Shown here piece after piece: positions 15,509 to 23,615 of a stretch of DNA of 28,093 nucleotides (within the stretch, counting starts at the first letter, position 1; each line of letters begins with the position of its first letter). Under the pieces are notes generated by a model that was not told the DNA's origin, did no database searches, and saw nothing but the letters and a program-made list of their open reading frames with translations. Source of the DNA: Bacteroidales bacterium (lineage in GTDB: Bacteria > Bacteroidota > Bacteroidia > Bacteroidales > UBA932); assembly GCA_017461285.1 (NCBI GenBank), contig JAFTYS010000030.1:1-28093 (forward strand), written 5' to 3'. Both the position numbers and the translations under genes were made by a program.

Positions 15509-16189
15509 ATGTCGCAGAATACAGACAGGATATCCATTCAAGTCGGCTTGAGTGGATATTCTTTTAAAATACAGACAGCCGACGAAGTGAGGACGTCCCC
15601 ATGGATGTCTGCGGAGCGCATATTCAGCACTCCAGAGTTTCTGCAGCGTTATGACAAGGTGGAGATATCTGTGTTCACCCCTAAGGTGACATTGGTGCCT
15701 GACCAGTTCAACAATACGGATGATGCACTCCGGATGCTGAGTCCGGTGGCAGATGTTCAGAAGGACGATGAGGTGACTTCGATATCTGTCCCCGAGTTTG
15801 CCGCTTCTCTGGTTTATTCCAATAATATCGGCGAGACTTTGTCAAGGGCGGTTTCAGAGACCGTGATGGACAAAGAGGGCAACAAGAGCACTCCGCTGCC
15901 TGAAATGTATTTCATGCTGAGGTCTGTCCTTGATCTGCAGGATTACAACAAGATCCTCGCTTCATACATGGATGGAGTGCTTTATCTTGTGATAGCCCAG
16001 GGCAGGAGCCTTCTCCTGTGCAACTCCTTCCACGCTCCGGATTTTACCACTGCCCAGTACTTCATCTTCCTGGCCTTGAAGAATCTTCAGCTGAATCCGG
16101 AAGTGTCCACAATATGTTTCCGTACTCCTTTGACGGATGATGAGGAAATGTCACTGTACCGTTATTTCAAGAATGTCGAACTCGTATAG
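15509..16189 (+). CDS. DUF3822 family protein
   Basis: This 226-residue protein matches the Bacteroidetes DUF3822 family, which is regularly found directly before rsmD. Visible traits are the start ISIQVGLSGYSFKIQ, VEISVFTPKVTLVP, PEMYFMLRSVLDLQDYNK, YLVIAQGRSLLLCNSF and TTAQYFIFLALKNLQLNPE. The fold is thought to be related to actin-like ATPases, but catalytic function is unknown. The frame is open farther 5' over the end of the previous gene; I use the ATG at 15509 because the protein similarity begins there and it avoids a 116-base overlap. rsmD starts 3 bases after its stop, so they are co-transcribed. Confidence 0.83.
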   Translation: MSQNTDRISIQVGLSGYSFKIQTADEVRTSPWMSAERIFSTPEFLQRYDKVEISVFTPKVTLVPDQFNNTDDALRMLSPVADVQKDDEVTSISVPEFAASLVYSNNIGETLSRAVSETVMDKEGNKSTPLPEMYFMLRSVLDLQDYNKILASYMDGVLYLVIAQGRSLLLCNSFHAPDFTTAQYFIFLALKNLQLNPEVSTICFRTPLTDDEEMSLYRYFKNVELV

Positions 16190-16192
16190 ACC

Positions 16193-16729
16193 ATGAGGAT
16201 AATAGGAGGAAAATACAAGGGAAAGACAATCTTGCCCCCGCAGGGATACAAGGCAAGGCCTACGACTGATTTTGCCAAGGAAGGCCTCTTCAACATATTG
16301 AACAACGAATACGAGATGGAGGGACTTCAGGTCCTTGACCTTTTCGGAGGAACAGGTGCCATCTCGTATGAATTCGCGTCCAGAGGAGCTTCTCGTGTCT
16401 ATTGCGTAGAGATGCTTCCTCTTCATGCAAATTTCATAAAGTCCCAGGCGGCAAAATTCGGCATGGATAACCTTACCGTAGTCCGCCATAATGTCTTCGA
16501 GTTCCTTGAGATATGTCATGAGAAGTTCGATCTGATATTCGCCGACCCGCCATATGCGATCGACGGTCTGGCTGATATTCCGGACAAGGTCTTCGCAAAA
16601 GACATCCTCCACCCGGGTGCATACTTCATCCTGGAGCATCCGGATGAATTCAATTTCGAATCCCATCCCTTCTTTGTGAAGGAAAAGAAATATGGCAATG
16701 TCCATTTTTCGTTTTTTGAGAAAAAGTAG
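16193..16729 (+). CDS. rsmD: 16S rRNA (guanine(966)-N(2))-methyltransferase RsmD
   Basis: RsmD methylates N2 of G966 in 16S rRNA using S-adenosylmethionine. The 178-residue protein has the family start MRIIGGKYKGK, then RPTTDFAKEGLFNIL, the SAM-binding motif I DLFGGTGAISYEFASRGA (49-66), motif II VYCVEM, and the catalytic DPPY (118-121) characteristic of N-methyltransferases of this group. It follows DUF3822 by 3 bases; the SulP transporter gene follows 21 bases later. Confidence 0.95.
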   Translation: MRIIGGKYKGKTILPPQGYKARPTTDFAKEGLFNILNNEYEMEGLQVLDLFGGTGAISYEFASRGASRVYCVEMLPLHANFIKSQAAKFGMDNLTVVRHNVFEFLEICHEKFDLIFADPPYAIDGLADIPDKVFAKDILHPGAYFILEHPDEFNFESHPFFVKEKKYGNVHFSFFEKK

Positions 16730-16750
16730 TGTATAATTGTTAGTGTAGTT

Positions 16751-18460
16751 ATGAAACTTAACCTTAAAGAAGTATTCCAGCCGAAACTTTTCGGAATGTT
16801 CGGCAAGGGCAGGTATGACAGCAAGAAATTCACTTCAGACCTGATTGCCGGAATCATTGTGGGCATCATCGCCCTTCCTCTGGCCATCGCATTCGGTATC
16901 GCCAGCGGAGTGACCCCTCAGCAGGGACTTATCACAGCAATAGTTGCAGGTTTCCTGATCTCGTTCTTCGGAGGCTCGAACTTCCTTATCGGAGGTCCTA
17001 CCGGAGCTTTCATCGTGATCGTTGCCGGCATAGTCGGCCAGTACGGCATGCAGGGACTCATAATAGCGACCATCATGGCCGGAGTCTTCCTCGTGGTCAT
17101 GGGAGTTTGCCGCATGGGTGTCATCTTCAAGTTCATACCTTATCCTATCGTGGTAGGATTCACGAGCGGTATCGCCTTGACGATCTTTTCTACCCAGATG
17201 AAGGACTTCTTCGGCCTGCCTCTTGACCTTCAGGTCCCTGCAGGATTCATACCTCAGTGGGGATGCTATTTCCAGAACATCGGCAGCATCGACTGGGTGG
17301 AGTTCGCAATGAGCATGGCATGTCTGATCATATGCTTCAGCTGGAGCAAGGTGACTAAGAAGATTCCCGGATCCCTCATAGCATTGATCCTCGGTACGGT
17401 AGTGTCTGTGCTTCTGAACAAGTTTGCAGGAGTTGAGCTTGCGACTATCGGTTCCAAGTTCCCTGAACTTGCGAACGGTCTGCCTATGCCGAAGCCGGTT
17501 GCTCCCGAATTCGATTTCGAAACAGTGAAGGGACTCGTCTCTCCGGCATTCACGATAGCCATCCTCTGCGCCATAGAGTCGCTTCTTGCTGCGATGGTGG
17601 CAGACGGTGCGACGGGTAAGCAGCACCATGCCAACACCGAGCTCATAGGTCAGGGAATAGCCAATATCATTACGCCTCTGTTCGGAGGTATTCCTGCGAC
17701 AGGTGCGCTCGCCAGAACCATGGCAAGCATCAACAACGGCGGAAAGACTCCTCTCACAGGTATAATCCATGCGGTAGTGCTTCTCCTCATCTACCTCTTC
17801 CTGATGCCATATGCGGTATATATCCCTCTTTCATGCCTTGCTGCCATCCTCGTGCAGGTCGCATACAACATGAGCGAGTGGAAGACCTTCAAATATCTTC
17901 TCCGCGGAGACAAATCTGACGTTGCAGTACTTCTGATCACATTCTTCCTGACAGTCATCGTTGACCTTACCGTAGCGATTGAGGTTGGAGTCCTTCTTGC
18001 CATTGTGCTTTTCGTACGCCGTGTCATGGAGACCTCGCAGATCAATGTGCTTCAGGAGCATAGCCTGGCTGCCACGGAGGATCCTGAGAAGGCTGCGATG
18101 GACGATACGGACCGCCTTGACATTCCTGACGGAGTCGAGGTCTATGAAATCGACGGTCCTTTCTTCTTCGGACTTGCCAGCCGTTTCGAGGAACTTGAGA
18201 AGATGAAGAACAAAGGGGCCAAGGTTCGTATAATCAGAATGAGGAAGGTTCCGTTCATAGACTCTACAGGAGTCAACAACCTCCGCAACCTTTGCGAACG
18301 TACACGCAAGAGGGGAGTGACCGTAATACTTTCAGGAGTTACCGAGAAAGTCCAGGCATCCCTTCATAAGTTCGGAGTAGATAAGGAAATCGGTGCAGAG
18401 AATATCTTCCCTCACATTATCCCGGCTCTTGAAAAAGCGACATCACTTGTAAAGGAATAA
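16751..18460 (+). CDS. SulP/SLC26 family anion transporter with STAS domain
   Basis: A 569-residue inner-membrane transporter. The membrane domain (about residues 25-420) has the SulP pattern: [20 protein letters not shown], then [53 protein letters not shown], a [13 protein letters not shown] loop and [20 protein letters not shown]. The C-terminal STAS domain (about 450-565) has [40 protein letters not shown] and [14 protein letters not shown]. Members move sulfate, bicarbonate or dicarboxylates; the residues visible do not settle which. No carbonic anhydrase is adjacent. A HerA-like ATPase gene begins 4 bases after its stop. Confidence 0.94.
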   Translation: MKLNLKEVFQPKLFGMFGKGRYDSKKFTSDLIAGIIVGIIALPLAIAFGIASGVTPQQGLITAIVAGFLISFFGGSNFLIGGPTGAFIVIVAGIVGQYGMQGLIIATIMAGVFLVVMGVCRMGVIFKFIPYPIVVGFTSGIALTIFSTQMKDFFGLPLDLQVPAGFIPQWGCYFQNIGSIDWVEFAMSMACLIICFSWSKVTKKIPGSLIALILGTVVSVLLNKFAGVELATIGSKFPELANGLPMPKPVAPEFDFETVKGLVSPAFTIAILCAIESLLAAMVADGATGKQHHANTELIGQGIANIITPLFGGIPATGALARTMASINNGGKTPLTGIIHAVVLLLIYLFLMPYAVYIPLSCLAAILVQVAYNMSEWKTFKYLLRGDKSDVAVLLITFFLTVIVDLTVAIEVGVLLAIVLFVRRVMETSQINVLQEHSLAATEDPEKAAMDDTDRLDIPDGVEVYEIDGPFFFGLASRFEELEKMKNKGAKVRIIRMRKVPFIDSTGVNNLRNLCERTRKRGVTVILSGVTEKVQASLHKFGVDKEIGAENIFPHIIPALEKATSLVKE

Positions 18461-18464
18461 ATAT

Positions 18465-20051
18465 ATGTATACAAAGGAACACGGCCTGTATGTGGCCCAC
18501 GGCCCGAACGGCCCTATTTCAATCTGCGGAAAGATGGCGAACCGCCACGGACTTATTGCCGGTGCGACAGGTACGGGAAAGACCGTTACCCTCCAGGTGC
18601 TGGCGGAAACCTTCTCCCAGGCAGGAGTGCCATGCTTCATGGCGGATATGAAGGGAGACCTTTCCGGTATAAGCCAGACAGGCTCAATGAGCGGATTCAT
18701 AGAGAAGAGATGTGCCGAGTTCGGCATCACATCTCCTGAGTTCGGCTCATGCCCGGTACGTTTCTTTGATGTGTTCGGAGAGCAGGGCCATCCTATGAGG
18801 ACCACGGTGTCGAACATGGGCCCGCAGCTCCTGTCCCGTCTGCTCGGACTTAACGAGACACAGGAAGGCGTGCTCAATATCGTTTTCAGGATAGCGGATG
18901 ACAGGGGACTTCTTCTGATAGACATGAAGGACCTGCGCTCCATGCTGAACTATGTGGCCGAGAATGCAAAGCAGTATACGGCAGCATATGGAAACATCAG
19001 CGCCCAGAGCGTCGGCGCTATCCAGAGGGCTCTTCTCACTCTTGAGAACCAGGGCGCGGACAAGTTCTTTGCCGAGCCTTCATTCGACATATACGACCTT
19101 CTCCAGAGCGAGCAGGGCAAGGGTGTGCTGAATGTGCTTGCAGCCGACAGGCTCATGCTCCAGCCTAAGCTTTATTCTACCTTCCTTCTGTGGCTTCTTT
19201 CGGAGCTTTATGCAAGGCTTCCCGAAGTGGGCGACATGGATCTTCCGAAGCTTGTGTTCTTCTTTGATGAGGCTCATATGCTTTTCGACGAGACTCCAAA
19301 GGCTCTTGTGGACAAGATCGAACAGGTGGTCAGACTTATCCGAAGCAAGGGTGTCGGCGTGTATTTCGTGACCCAGAGCCCTACCGACATTCCGGAGGAG
19401 ATCCTTGGCCAGCTCGGAAACCGTGTGCAGCATGCCCTCCGTGCCTTTACTCCGAAGGACCAGAAGGCCGTAAAGACAGCTGCAGAGACATTCAGGGCAA
19501 ATCCGGCATTCAAGACGGCAGATGCCATAATGGAGCTTGGCACCGGCGAGGCTCTTGTGTCGTTCCTTGATGAAAAGGGAGCACCGTCAGTTGTTGAGCG
19601 TGCAAAGATCCTTTTCCCTTTGAGCCAGATAGGCGCCGTGACCGAAGGCCAGCGCGGACAGATCATCAGTCAGTCCCGTCTTTATGGCAAGTATGACAAT
19701 GTAGTCGACCGCGAGAGTGCGTTCGAGGTGCTGATGGAAGAGGCCGAGGCAGCGATGAAGGCCGAGCAGGAGGCAGCGGAAGCCGCTGCCGCTGCGGAGG
19801 CGGAAGAGCAGGCTGCCAAGGAGAAGAAGTCCGGAAAAGGCGGCGGGTTCCTGAAGGGCATAGTTGGAGCTGTAGTGGGTGCCATGGTCACAAGCGTGAC
19901 AAGCTCCATAGGCAGTGAGGTGTCAAAGAAGGTGACAGGCAAGAAATCCAAGACAACTGCAAAGGATATAGCAGGAAAGGCGGTAGGATCTGCCGCACGC
20001 ACTGCGACACGCCAGCTTACCCGCAGCGTTCTGGGAACTCTGCTGAAATAG
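18465..20051 (+). CDS. HerA/YjgR-like ATPase (DUF853 family)
   Basis: The 528-residue protein is a RecA-fold ATPase of the DUF853 (YjgR) family. Walker A is GATGTGKT (33-40), Walker B is [11 protein letters not shown] (around 265), followed by the sensor-like [20 protein letters not shown] and the arginine-bearing [17 protein letters not shown]. Residues of about 425-460 form an Ala/Glu-rich, probably coiled-coil segment; the tail is small and basic, with a G/A/V-rich stretch ([14 protein letters not shown]) and a closing [12 protein letters not shown] typical of YjgR proteins. Cellular function is not established, though DNA or peptide translocation is assumed from HerA relatives. Its last base touches the stop of nadD on the other strand. 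Confidence 0.9.
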   Translation: MYTKEHGLYVAHGPNGPISICGKMANRHGLIAGATGTGKTVTLQVLAETFSQAGVPCFMADMKGDLSGISQTGSMSGFIEKRCAEFGITSPEFGSCPVRFFDVFGEQGHPMRTTVSNMGPQLLSRLLGLNETQEGVLNIVFRIADDRGLLLIDMKDLRSMLNYVAENAKQYTAAYGNISAQSVGAIQRALLTLENQGADKFFAEPSFDIYDLLQSEQGKGVLNVLAADRLMLQPKLYSTFLLWLLSELYARLPEVGDMDLPKLVFFFDEAHMLFDETPKALVDKIEQVVRLIRSKGVGVYFVTQSPTDIPEEILGQLGNRVQHALRAFTPKDQKAVKTAAETFRANPAFKTADAIMELGTGEALVSFLDEKGAPSVVERAKILFPLSQIGAVTEGQRGQIISQSRLYGKYDNVVDRESAFEVLMEEAEAAMKAEQEAAEAAAAAEAEEQAAKEKKSGKGGGFLKGIVGAVVGAMVTSVTSSIGSEVSKKVTGKKSKTTAKDIAGKAVGSAARTATRQLTRSVLGTLLK

Positions 20052-20708
20052 TTACATAAGCCATCGGGACATGTCCTGTCCTTCTGCTATGGCATTGCGG
20101 ATAGTGGTCGACGAAATGTCGACCATTTCTGCATTCATAACGCTTATTCTGAACGAAGGGTCTTCTTCCGTAAGGTCCTTGATGATCATGTCGAGGTCGA
20201 ATCCCTTGCGCGGATATACGGCAGCTCCGTATTCCTTGAGTATGCGGCCGTAGTCGCGCCATCTGCGTATGTCCGCCAGATTGTCTGCGCCCATCACGAG
20301 GGTGAATGTGTTTTCCGGCTCGCGTTCGCGTAGAGCGTCAAGGGTCCTGATCGTGTAGTGAGGCGCCGGCATTCTAAGTTCTATGTCATCAACCTTCACC
20401 TTTCCCTCAGGTGCTGGGGACATTACGGACACCCCCGGCTTCCCTTCGGTCAGCCACCCCCTAGCCGTGGGTGGCATGTATCCTGCATGTTCCCCAGCAC
20501 CTGAGGGAAAATGACGTTTTACTGCTTCTACGGCGGCGTTGTAACGGTCCATTCCGGAGTCGGCGCTTATGCCATCCTTCAGCGGATTCTTGGGAGAAAC
20601 TATCAGATATACGCAGTCGAAGCCTCCCTCGCCGGCAAGATATTTCATGATGGCAAGATGGCCTATGTGCAACGGATTGAATGATCCGCTGTATACCGCG
20701 ATGTTCAT
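20052..20708 (-). CDS. nadD: Nicotinate-nucleotide adenylyltransferase with in-frame insertion
   Basis: NadD makes nicotinate adenine dinucleotide from NaMN and ATP, an essential step of NAD synthesis. The 218-residue protein has GSFNPLHIGHL (8-18, with the HxGH nucleotidyl-transfer motif), VSPKNPLK (38-44), MPAPHYTIRTLDAL, FTLVMGADNLADIRRW and the closing DISSTTIRNAIAEG. Compared with the family's usual 185-200 residues it is long, and the excess lies at residues 69-102. If this 34-residue piece is left out, HFP joins KVKVDDIELRMPAPHYT, which is the normal family sequence at that point. The piece is encoded by a palindromic element (20401-20510). The frame is intact, so the enzyme is probably still made and active. 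It overlaps gmk by one base (TAATG). Confidence 0.94.
   Translation of the reverse strand: MNIAVYSGSFNPLHIGHLAIMKYLAGEGGFDCVYLIVSPKNPLKDGISADSGMDRYNAAVEAVKRHFPSGAGEHAGYMPPTARGWLTEGKPGVSVMSPAPEGKVKVDDIELRMPAPHYTIRTLDALREREPENTFTLVMGADNLADIRRWRDYGRILKEYGAAVYPRKGFDLDMIIKDLTEEDPSFRISVMNAEMVDISSTTIRNAIAEGQDMSRWLM
20401..20510. repeat. Palindromic element inserted in frame within nadD
   Basis: The ends are perfect 20-bp inverted repeats: TTTCCCTCAGGTGCTGGGGA (20401-20420) and its exact reverse complement at 20491-20510. Inside is a smaller hairpin, GCCACCC (20453-20459) with GGGTGGC (20469-20475). G+C is 68 of 110 bases (62%), above its surroundings. The element carries no stop codon in the nadD frame and supplies about 34 extra residues (69-102), rich in Gly, Pro and Ala. 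Structure and position suggest a small non-autonomous mobile repeat comparable to Rickettsia palindromic elements. I saw no second copy in this window, so mobility is inferred. Confidence 0.8.
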
Positions 20709-21277
20709 TATTTATTAAGGAAGTCTCCGATGACCTGCTCAGCTTCTTCAAAAGCCTTCTGAAGGTCGTCGTTTATGAGTACATGGTCGAACTTTCCTGC
20801 CGCGAACTCCATTTCCGATGCGGCCTTTGCGACGCGCTTCTCGATAGCTTCAAGGGTGTCTGTGCCTCTGCCTATAAGCCTTTCGCGAAGGACTTCCACT
20901 GATGGGGCCTGGATGAATACTGAGAAAGCCTTGTCTCCGAATATCCTCTTGAGGTTCACTCCGCCCTGCACGTCGATGTCGAAGATTATCACATGACCTT
21001 TGGCCCAGATGCGCTCGACCTCAGACTTGAGGGTGCCGTAGAATGATCCGGCATATACCTCTTCGTACTCCACGAACTTGTCTTCTGCGATCATGCTGCG
21101 GAACTCGTCTGCAGTAAAGAAATAATATTCCTTGCCATGCTGTTCCTGTCCTCTTGGAACTCTCGAAGTCGCTGAAATTGAGAATTCAAGCTCCGGATGC
21201 AGTCCGAGCAGATGGTTTACTATGGTGCTTTTGCCGGCTCCTGAAGGGGCTGAGAATATTACTACTTTCCTGTTCAT
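20708..21277 (-). CDS. gmk: Guanylate kinase
   Basis: Guanylate kinase phosphorylates GMP to GDP, feeding GTP and also (p)ppGpp pools. The 189-residue protein has the P-loop APSGAGKST (10-18), the GMP-binding region SATSRVPRGQEQHGKEYYFF, YAGSFYGTLKSEVE, the IIFDIDVQGG strand and the lid RLIGRGTDTLEAIEKRVAKA. The last base of its stop is the first base of the nadD start, making a coupled TAATG junction; this gmk-nadD pairing is common in Bacteroidetes. Its promoter shares a palindrome with fba. Confidence 0.97.
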   Translation of the reverse strand: MNRKVVIFSAPSGAGKSTIVNHLLGLHPELEFSISATSRVPRGQEQHGKEYYFFTADEFRSMIAEDKFVEYEEVYAGSFYGTLKSEVERIWAKGHVIIFDIDVQGGVNLKRIFGDKAFSVFIQAPSVEVLRERLIGRGTDTLEAIEKRVAKAASEMEFAAGKFDHVLINDDLQKAFEEAEQVIGDFLNK

Positions 21278-21308
21278 GACGTATGATTGTTCTTTGTGTG
21301 GATTATTC

Positions 21309-21339
21309 TTTCAATATTGCGCAAAAATAATTATTTTTG
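21309..21339 (+). promoter_or_regulatory. Promoter of fba
   Basis: TTTC (21309-21312, one mismatch to TTTG), 19 bases, then TATTTTTG (21332-21339, perfect -7). The ATG is at 21387 after an A/T-rich leader with no Shine-Dalgarno sequence. The -7 box is one half of a perfect palindrome. Confidence 0.6.
21322..21329 (-). promoter_or_regulatory. -7 box of gmk-nadD
   Basis: On the minus strand this is TATTTTTG, a perfect -7 match, 45 bases before the gmk ATG at 21277. It is back to back with the fba -7 box, two bases away. No good -33 partner. Confidence 0.5.
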
Positions 21340-21386
21340 CCAAGATTTTGTGTTAACGAAACGATTTTTAAACAAATTATACGATT

Positions 21387-22388
21387 ATGATTTCTTACAA
21401 GGAACTCGGCCTCGTGAACACCAAGGAAATGTTCGCTAAGGCAATTGACGGTGGCTATGCCATCCCAGCATTCAACTTCAACAACATGGAGCAGCTTCAG
21501 GCTATCATCTCAGCAGCAGCTGAGACAAAGTCTCCGGTTATCCTTCAGGTTTCAAAGGGCGCACGCCAGTACGCAAACCAGACTCTCCTCCGTTACATGG
21601 CAGAGGGTGCTGTTGAGTACGCAAAGGAGCTTGGTTGGGCAAATCCTCAGATCGTTCTTCACCTTGACCACGGTGACTCTTTCGAGACTTGCAAGAGCTG
21701 TATCGACATGGGCTTCTCTTCAGTCATGATCGACGGTTCACACCTTCCATACGACGAGAACGTAGCTCTTACAAAGAAGGTAGTTGAGTATGCACACCAG
21801 TTCGACGTGACAGTTGAGGGTGAGCTCGGAGTACTCGCAGGTGTTGAGGATGAGGTAAGCTCAGACCACCACACTTACACCAAGCCAGAGGAAGTTGTAG
21901 ACTTCGTTACAAAGACTGGCTGCGACTCTCTCGCTATCTCTATCGGAACTTCACACGGTGCATACAAGTTCACTCCAGAGCAGTGCACTGTAGATCCTGA
22001 GACTGGTCTCCTCGTTCCTCCTATGCTCGCTTTCGACGTTCTCGAGGGTGTTGAGAAGGAACTCCCAGGATTCCCTATCGTTCTCCACGGATCATCATCA
22101 GTTCCACAGGAAGAGGTTGCTACAATCAACCAGTACGGCGGTGCTCTCAAGGCTGCCATCGGTATTCCAGAGCCATGGCTCCGCAAGGCTGCCGAGTCTG
22201 CAGTATGCAAGATCAACATCGACTCTGACTCACGTCTCGCAATGACAGCAGCTATCCGCGAGGTATTCGCTAACAAGCCTGCAGAGTTCGACCCACGTAA
22301 GTACCTCGGTCCTGCACGTGACAACATGAAGAAGCTCTACATCCACAAGATCGTCAACGTTCTTGGTTCAAACGGAAAGGCTGAGTAA
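21387..22388 (+). CDS. fba: Class II fructose-bisphosphate aldolase
   Basis: This zinc aldolase splits fructose 1,6-bisphosphate to dihydroxyacetone phosphate and glyceraldehyde 3-phosphate. The 333-residue protein has AIPAFNFNNMEQLQAI, then SPVILQVSKGARQYA, the catalytic and zinc motif VLHLDHGDSFETCK, SVMIDGSHLPYDENV, VEGELGVLAGVEDEV, LAISIGTSHGAYKF with a zinc His, LHGSSSVPQEE and KINIDSDSRLAMTAAIRE. Codon use is strongly biased to CGT/CGC, CTC, AAG, GTT and GCT, as expected for a highly expressed glycolytic gene. It stands alone, between its own promoter and a clear terminator. Confidence 0.97.
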   Translation: MISYKELGLVNTKEMFAKAIDGGYAIPAFNFNNMEQLQAIISAAAETKSPVILQVSKGARQYANQTLLRYMAEGAVEYAKELGWANPQIVLHLDHGDSFETCKSCIDMGFSSVMIDGSHLPYDENVALTKKVVEYAHQFDVTVEGELGVLAGVEDEVSSDHHTYTKPEEVVDFVTKTGCDSLAISIGTSHGAYKFTPEQCTVDPETGLLVPPMLAFDVLEGVEKELPGFPIVLHGSSSVPQEEVATINQYGGALKAAIGIPEPWLRKAAESAVCKINIDSDSRLAMTAAIREVFANKPAEFDPRKYLGPARDNMKKLYIHKIVNVLGSNGKAE

Positions 22389-22404
22389 TTCTCATGCATA
22401 AATG

Positions 22405-22441
22405 AATAAGGGTTCATGTCTGACATGAACCCTTATTTTTT
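22405..22441 (+). terminator. Terminator after fba
   Basis: AATAAGGGTTCATGTC (22405-22420) pairs perfectly with GACATGAACCCTTATT (22422-22437), followed by a T-run. The tip must open to a small loop. It lies 17 bases after the fba stop and just before the end of convergent ppa (22454), so it separates the two units. Confidence 0.88.
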
Positions 22442-22453
22442 ATGTGTATAAGA

Positions 22454-23080
22454 TCATTTGCTTGCGATATAGTACTCGTAGTCTTCCATCGAGCGGAGGA
22501 TCACATCCTTTGCCACGTCAGGACCGTAGATGCTGATGAACTGCATTCTGCTTGTGTGCTCTCCGGGGATGTCCTTGTATGTGCTGAAATAGTGGATGAG
22601 GCGTCTGATGATGTCAGAAGGCACCTGCTCGATATCTGTCATCGATCCGTAGACTGCGTCGTTCTTCAATACGGCGATGATCTTGTCGTCAGCCTGGTTG
22701 TGGTCCAGAAGACGGAGGCCTCCGATCGGGCGGGCATTTACGATGATGTCACCATGCGTCACGTCCTTTTCCGTCAGTATGCATATGTCAAGAGGGTCGC
22801 CGTCTCCCTCGATGTCGAAGCGGACGAGGGCCTTGTTGGTCAGCTCAGCCATCTTTGTGCCGCAGTATGTCCTTGGGAGGAATCCGTAAAGGGAAGGTAC
22901 GATGTTCGAGAATTTCTGCGGACGGTCAAGCGAAAGGTAGCCGGATTCCTTGTCTACTTCATACTTTACTGTATCTGTAGGCACGATCTCTACGAATGCC
23001 CTTACCTCGTCCGGGACGCTCTGTCCAAGGCTTATTCCGTGCCATGGATGGGCTTTATGTGCGTGGCTGAAATCCATCAT
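22454..23080 (-). CDS. ppa: Inorganic pyrophosphatase (soluble family I)
   Basis: Hydrolyses pyrophosphate to phosphate, driving biosynthetic reactions. The 208-residue protein has HPWHGISLG near the start, VRAFVEIVPTDTVKYEVDK with substrate-binding residues, YGFLPRTYCG, and the metal-binding DGDPLDICILTE motif, then ARPIGGLRLLDHNQADDKIIAV. The HPWHGI start is typical of the Bacteroidetes form. MM at the start leaves the choice between 23080 and 23077 open. A -7 box lies 20 bases upstream. Confidence 0.95.
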   Translation of the reverse strand: MMDFSHAHKAHPWHGISLGQSVPDEVRAFVEIVPTDTVKYEVDKESGYLSLDRPQKFSNIVPSLYGFLPRTYCGTKMAELTNKALVRFDIEGDGDPLDICILTEKDVTHGDIIVNARPIGGLRLLDHNQADDKIIAVLKNDAVYGSMTDIEQVPSDIIRRLIHYFSTYKDIPGEHTSRMQFISIYGPDVAKDVILRSMEDYEYYIASK

Positions 23081-23099
23081 GAATTGTTTTTAAAACACA

Positions 23100-23107
23100 C
23101 AAAGTTA
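23100..23107 (-). promoter_or_regulatory. -7 box of ppa
   Basis: Reads TAACTTTG on the minus strand, a perfect match to TAnnTTTG, between the ppa start (23080) and the end of the C_GCAxxG_C_C gene (23121). No well-spaced -33 element seen. Confidence 0.5.
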
Positions 23108-23120
23108 ATAACATTTTCAA

Positions 23121-23615
23121 TCAATCGTTCATTTTCAGCAGTTTTTCGCCGATAATGCGTGCTGAAATCCCGACCAGTTCCTCGCACGGACGTTTCCTGT
23201 AATATTCCGGGGTCCTGTCTGAAGGTTCCGGCGATTCTGCCGGAACCGCTGCAGACGACCCCATGGGCACGAGTCCCAGGAGTTCCTTGCATACGATCGA
23301 ACCGTTTATCTTGCGGAATTCTCCGGCCGCTTCCTGGACCAGAGCGTAGTTTCTGGTCCTGCCTTCCTTGGCTGACGGGTCATCGGCCGGGGATATGAGC
23401 CCGGCCAGCATGACCATTCCGCTCACGCTTCCGCATACTTCGCGCATCCTGCCCATTCCGCCGCCGAATCCGGAAGAAAGCGATGCGGCCAGGGTGTCGT
23501 CCAGTCCGAACAGGTCGCTGTATGCGAGCACAACGGCCTGACAGCAGTTGTATCCGTCTTCCTTGAAGAGTCTTCTGGCTTTTGCGACTCTTTCCTCTAT
23601 GTCAAAATCCATCAT
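23121..23615 (-). CDS. C_GCAxxG_C_C family (redox-type) protein
   Basis: The 164-residue protein fits the C_GCAxxG_C_C family, named for its spaced cysteines. Visible are the first pair in YNCCQAVVLAYSDLFGL, FGGGMGRMREVCGSVSGMVMLAG (variant of the CGAxxG motif), then GSIVCKELLG and RPCEELV near the end. Families of this type are assumed to bind a metal or take part in redox chemistry, but function is unproven. A flexible Ala/Pro/Ser segment (around residues 118-135) separates the last two cysteines. The start overlaps the stop of the RelA/SpoT gene (ATGATGG, 4 bases), so the two are co-transcribed. A second in-frame ATG is at 23612. Confidence 0.87.
   Translation of the reverse strand: MMDFDIEERVAKARRLFKEDGYNCCQAVVLAYSDLFGLDDTLAASLSSGFGGGMGRMREVCGSVSGMVMLAGLISPADDPSAKEGRTRNYALVQEAAGEFRKINGSIVCKELLGLVPMGSSAAVPAESPEPSDRTPEYYRKRPCEELVGISARIIGEKLLKMND

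Noticed and set aside
16713..16739. Candidate promoter for the SulP gene (TTTG at 16715-16718, TATAATTG at 16732-16739)
   Set aside because: The -7 box has a mismatch and the spacing is only 13 bases. Read-through from rsmD is as likely.
16835..17770. Open frame of 311 codons on the minus strand within the SulP gene
   Set aside because: The sequence is His/Asp/Arg-rich without domain features, as expected from the complement of a hydrophobic membrane protein gene.
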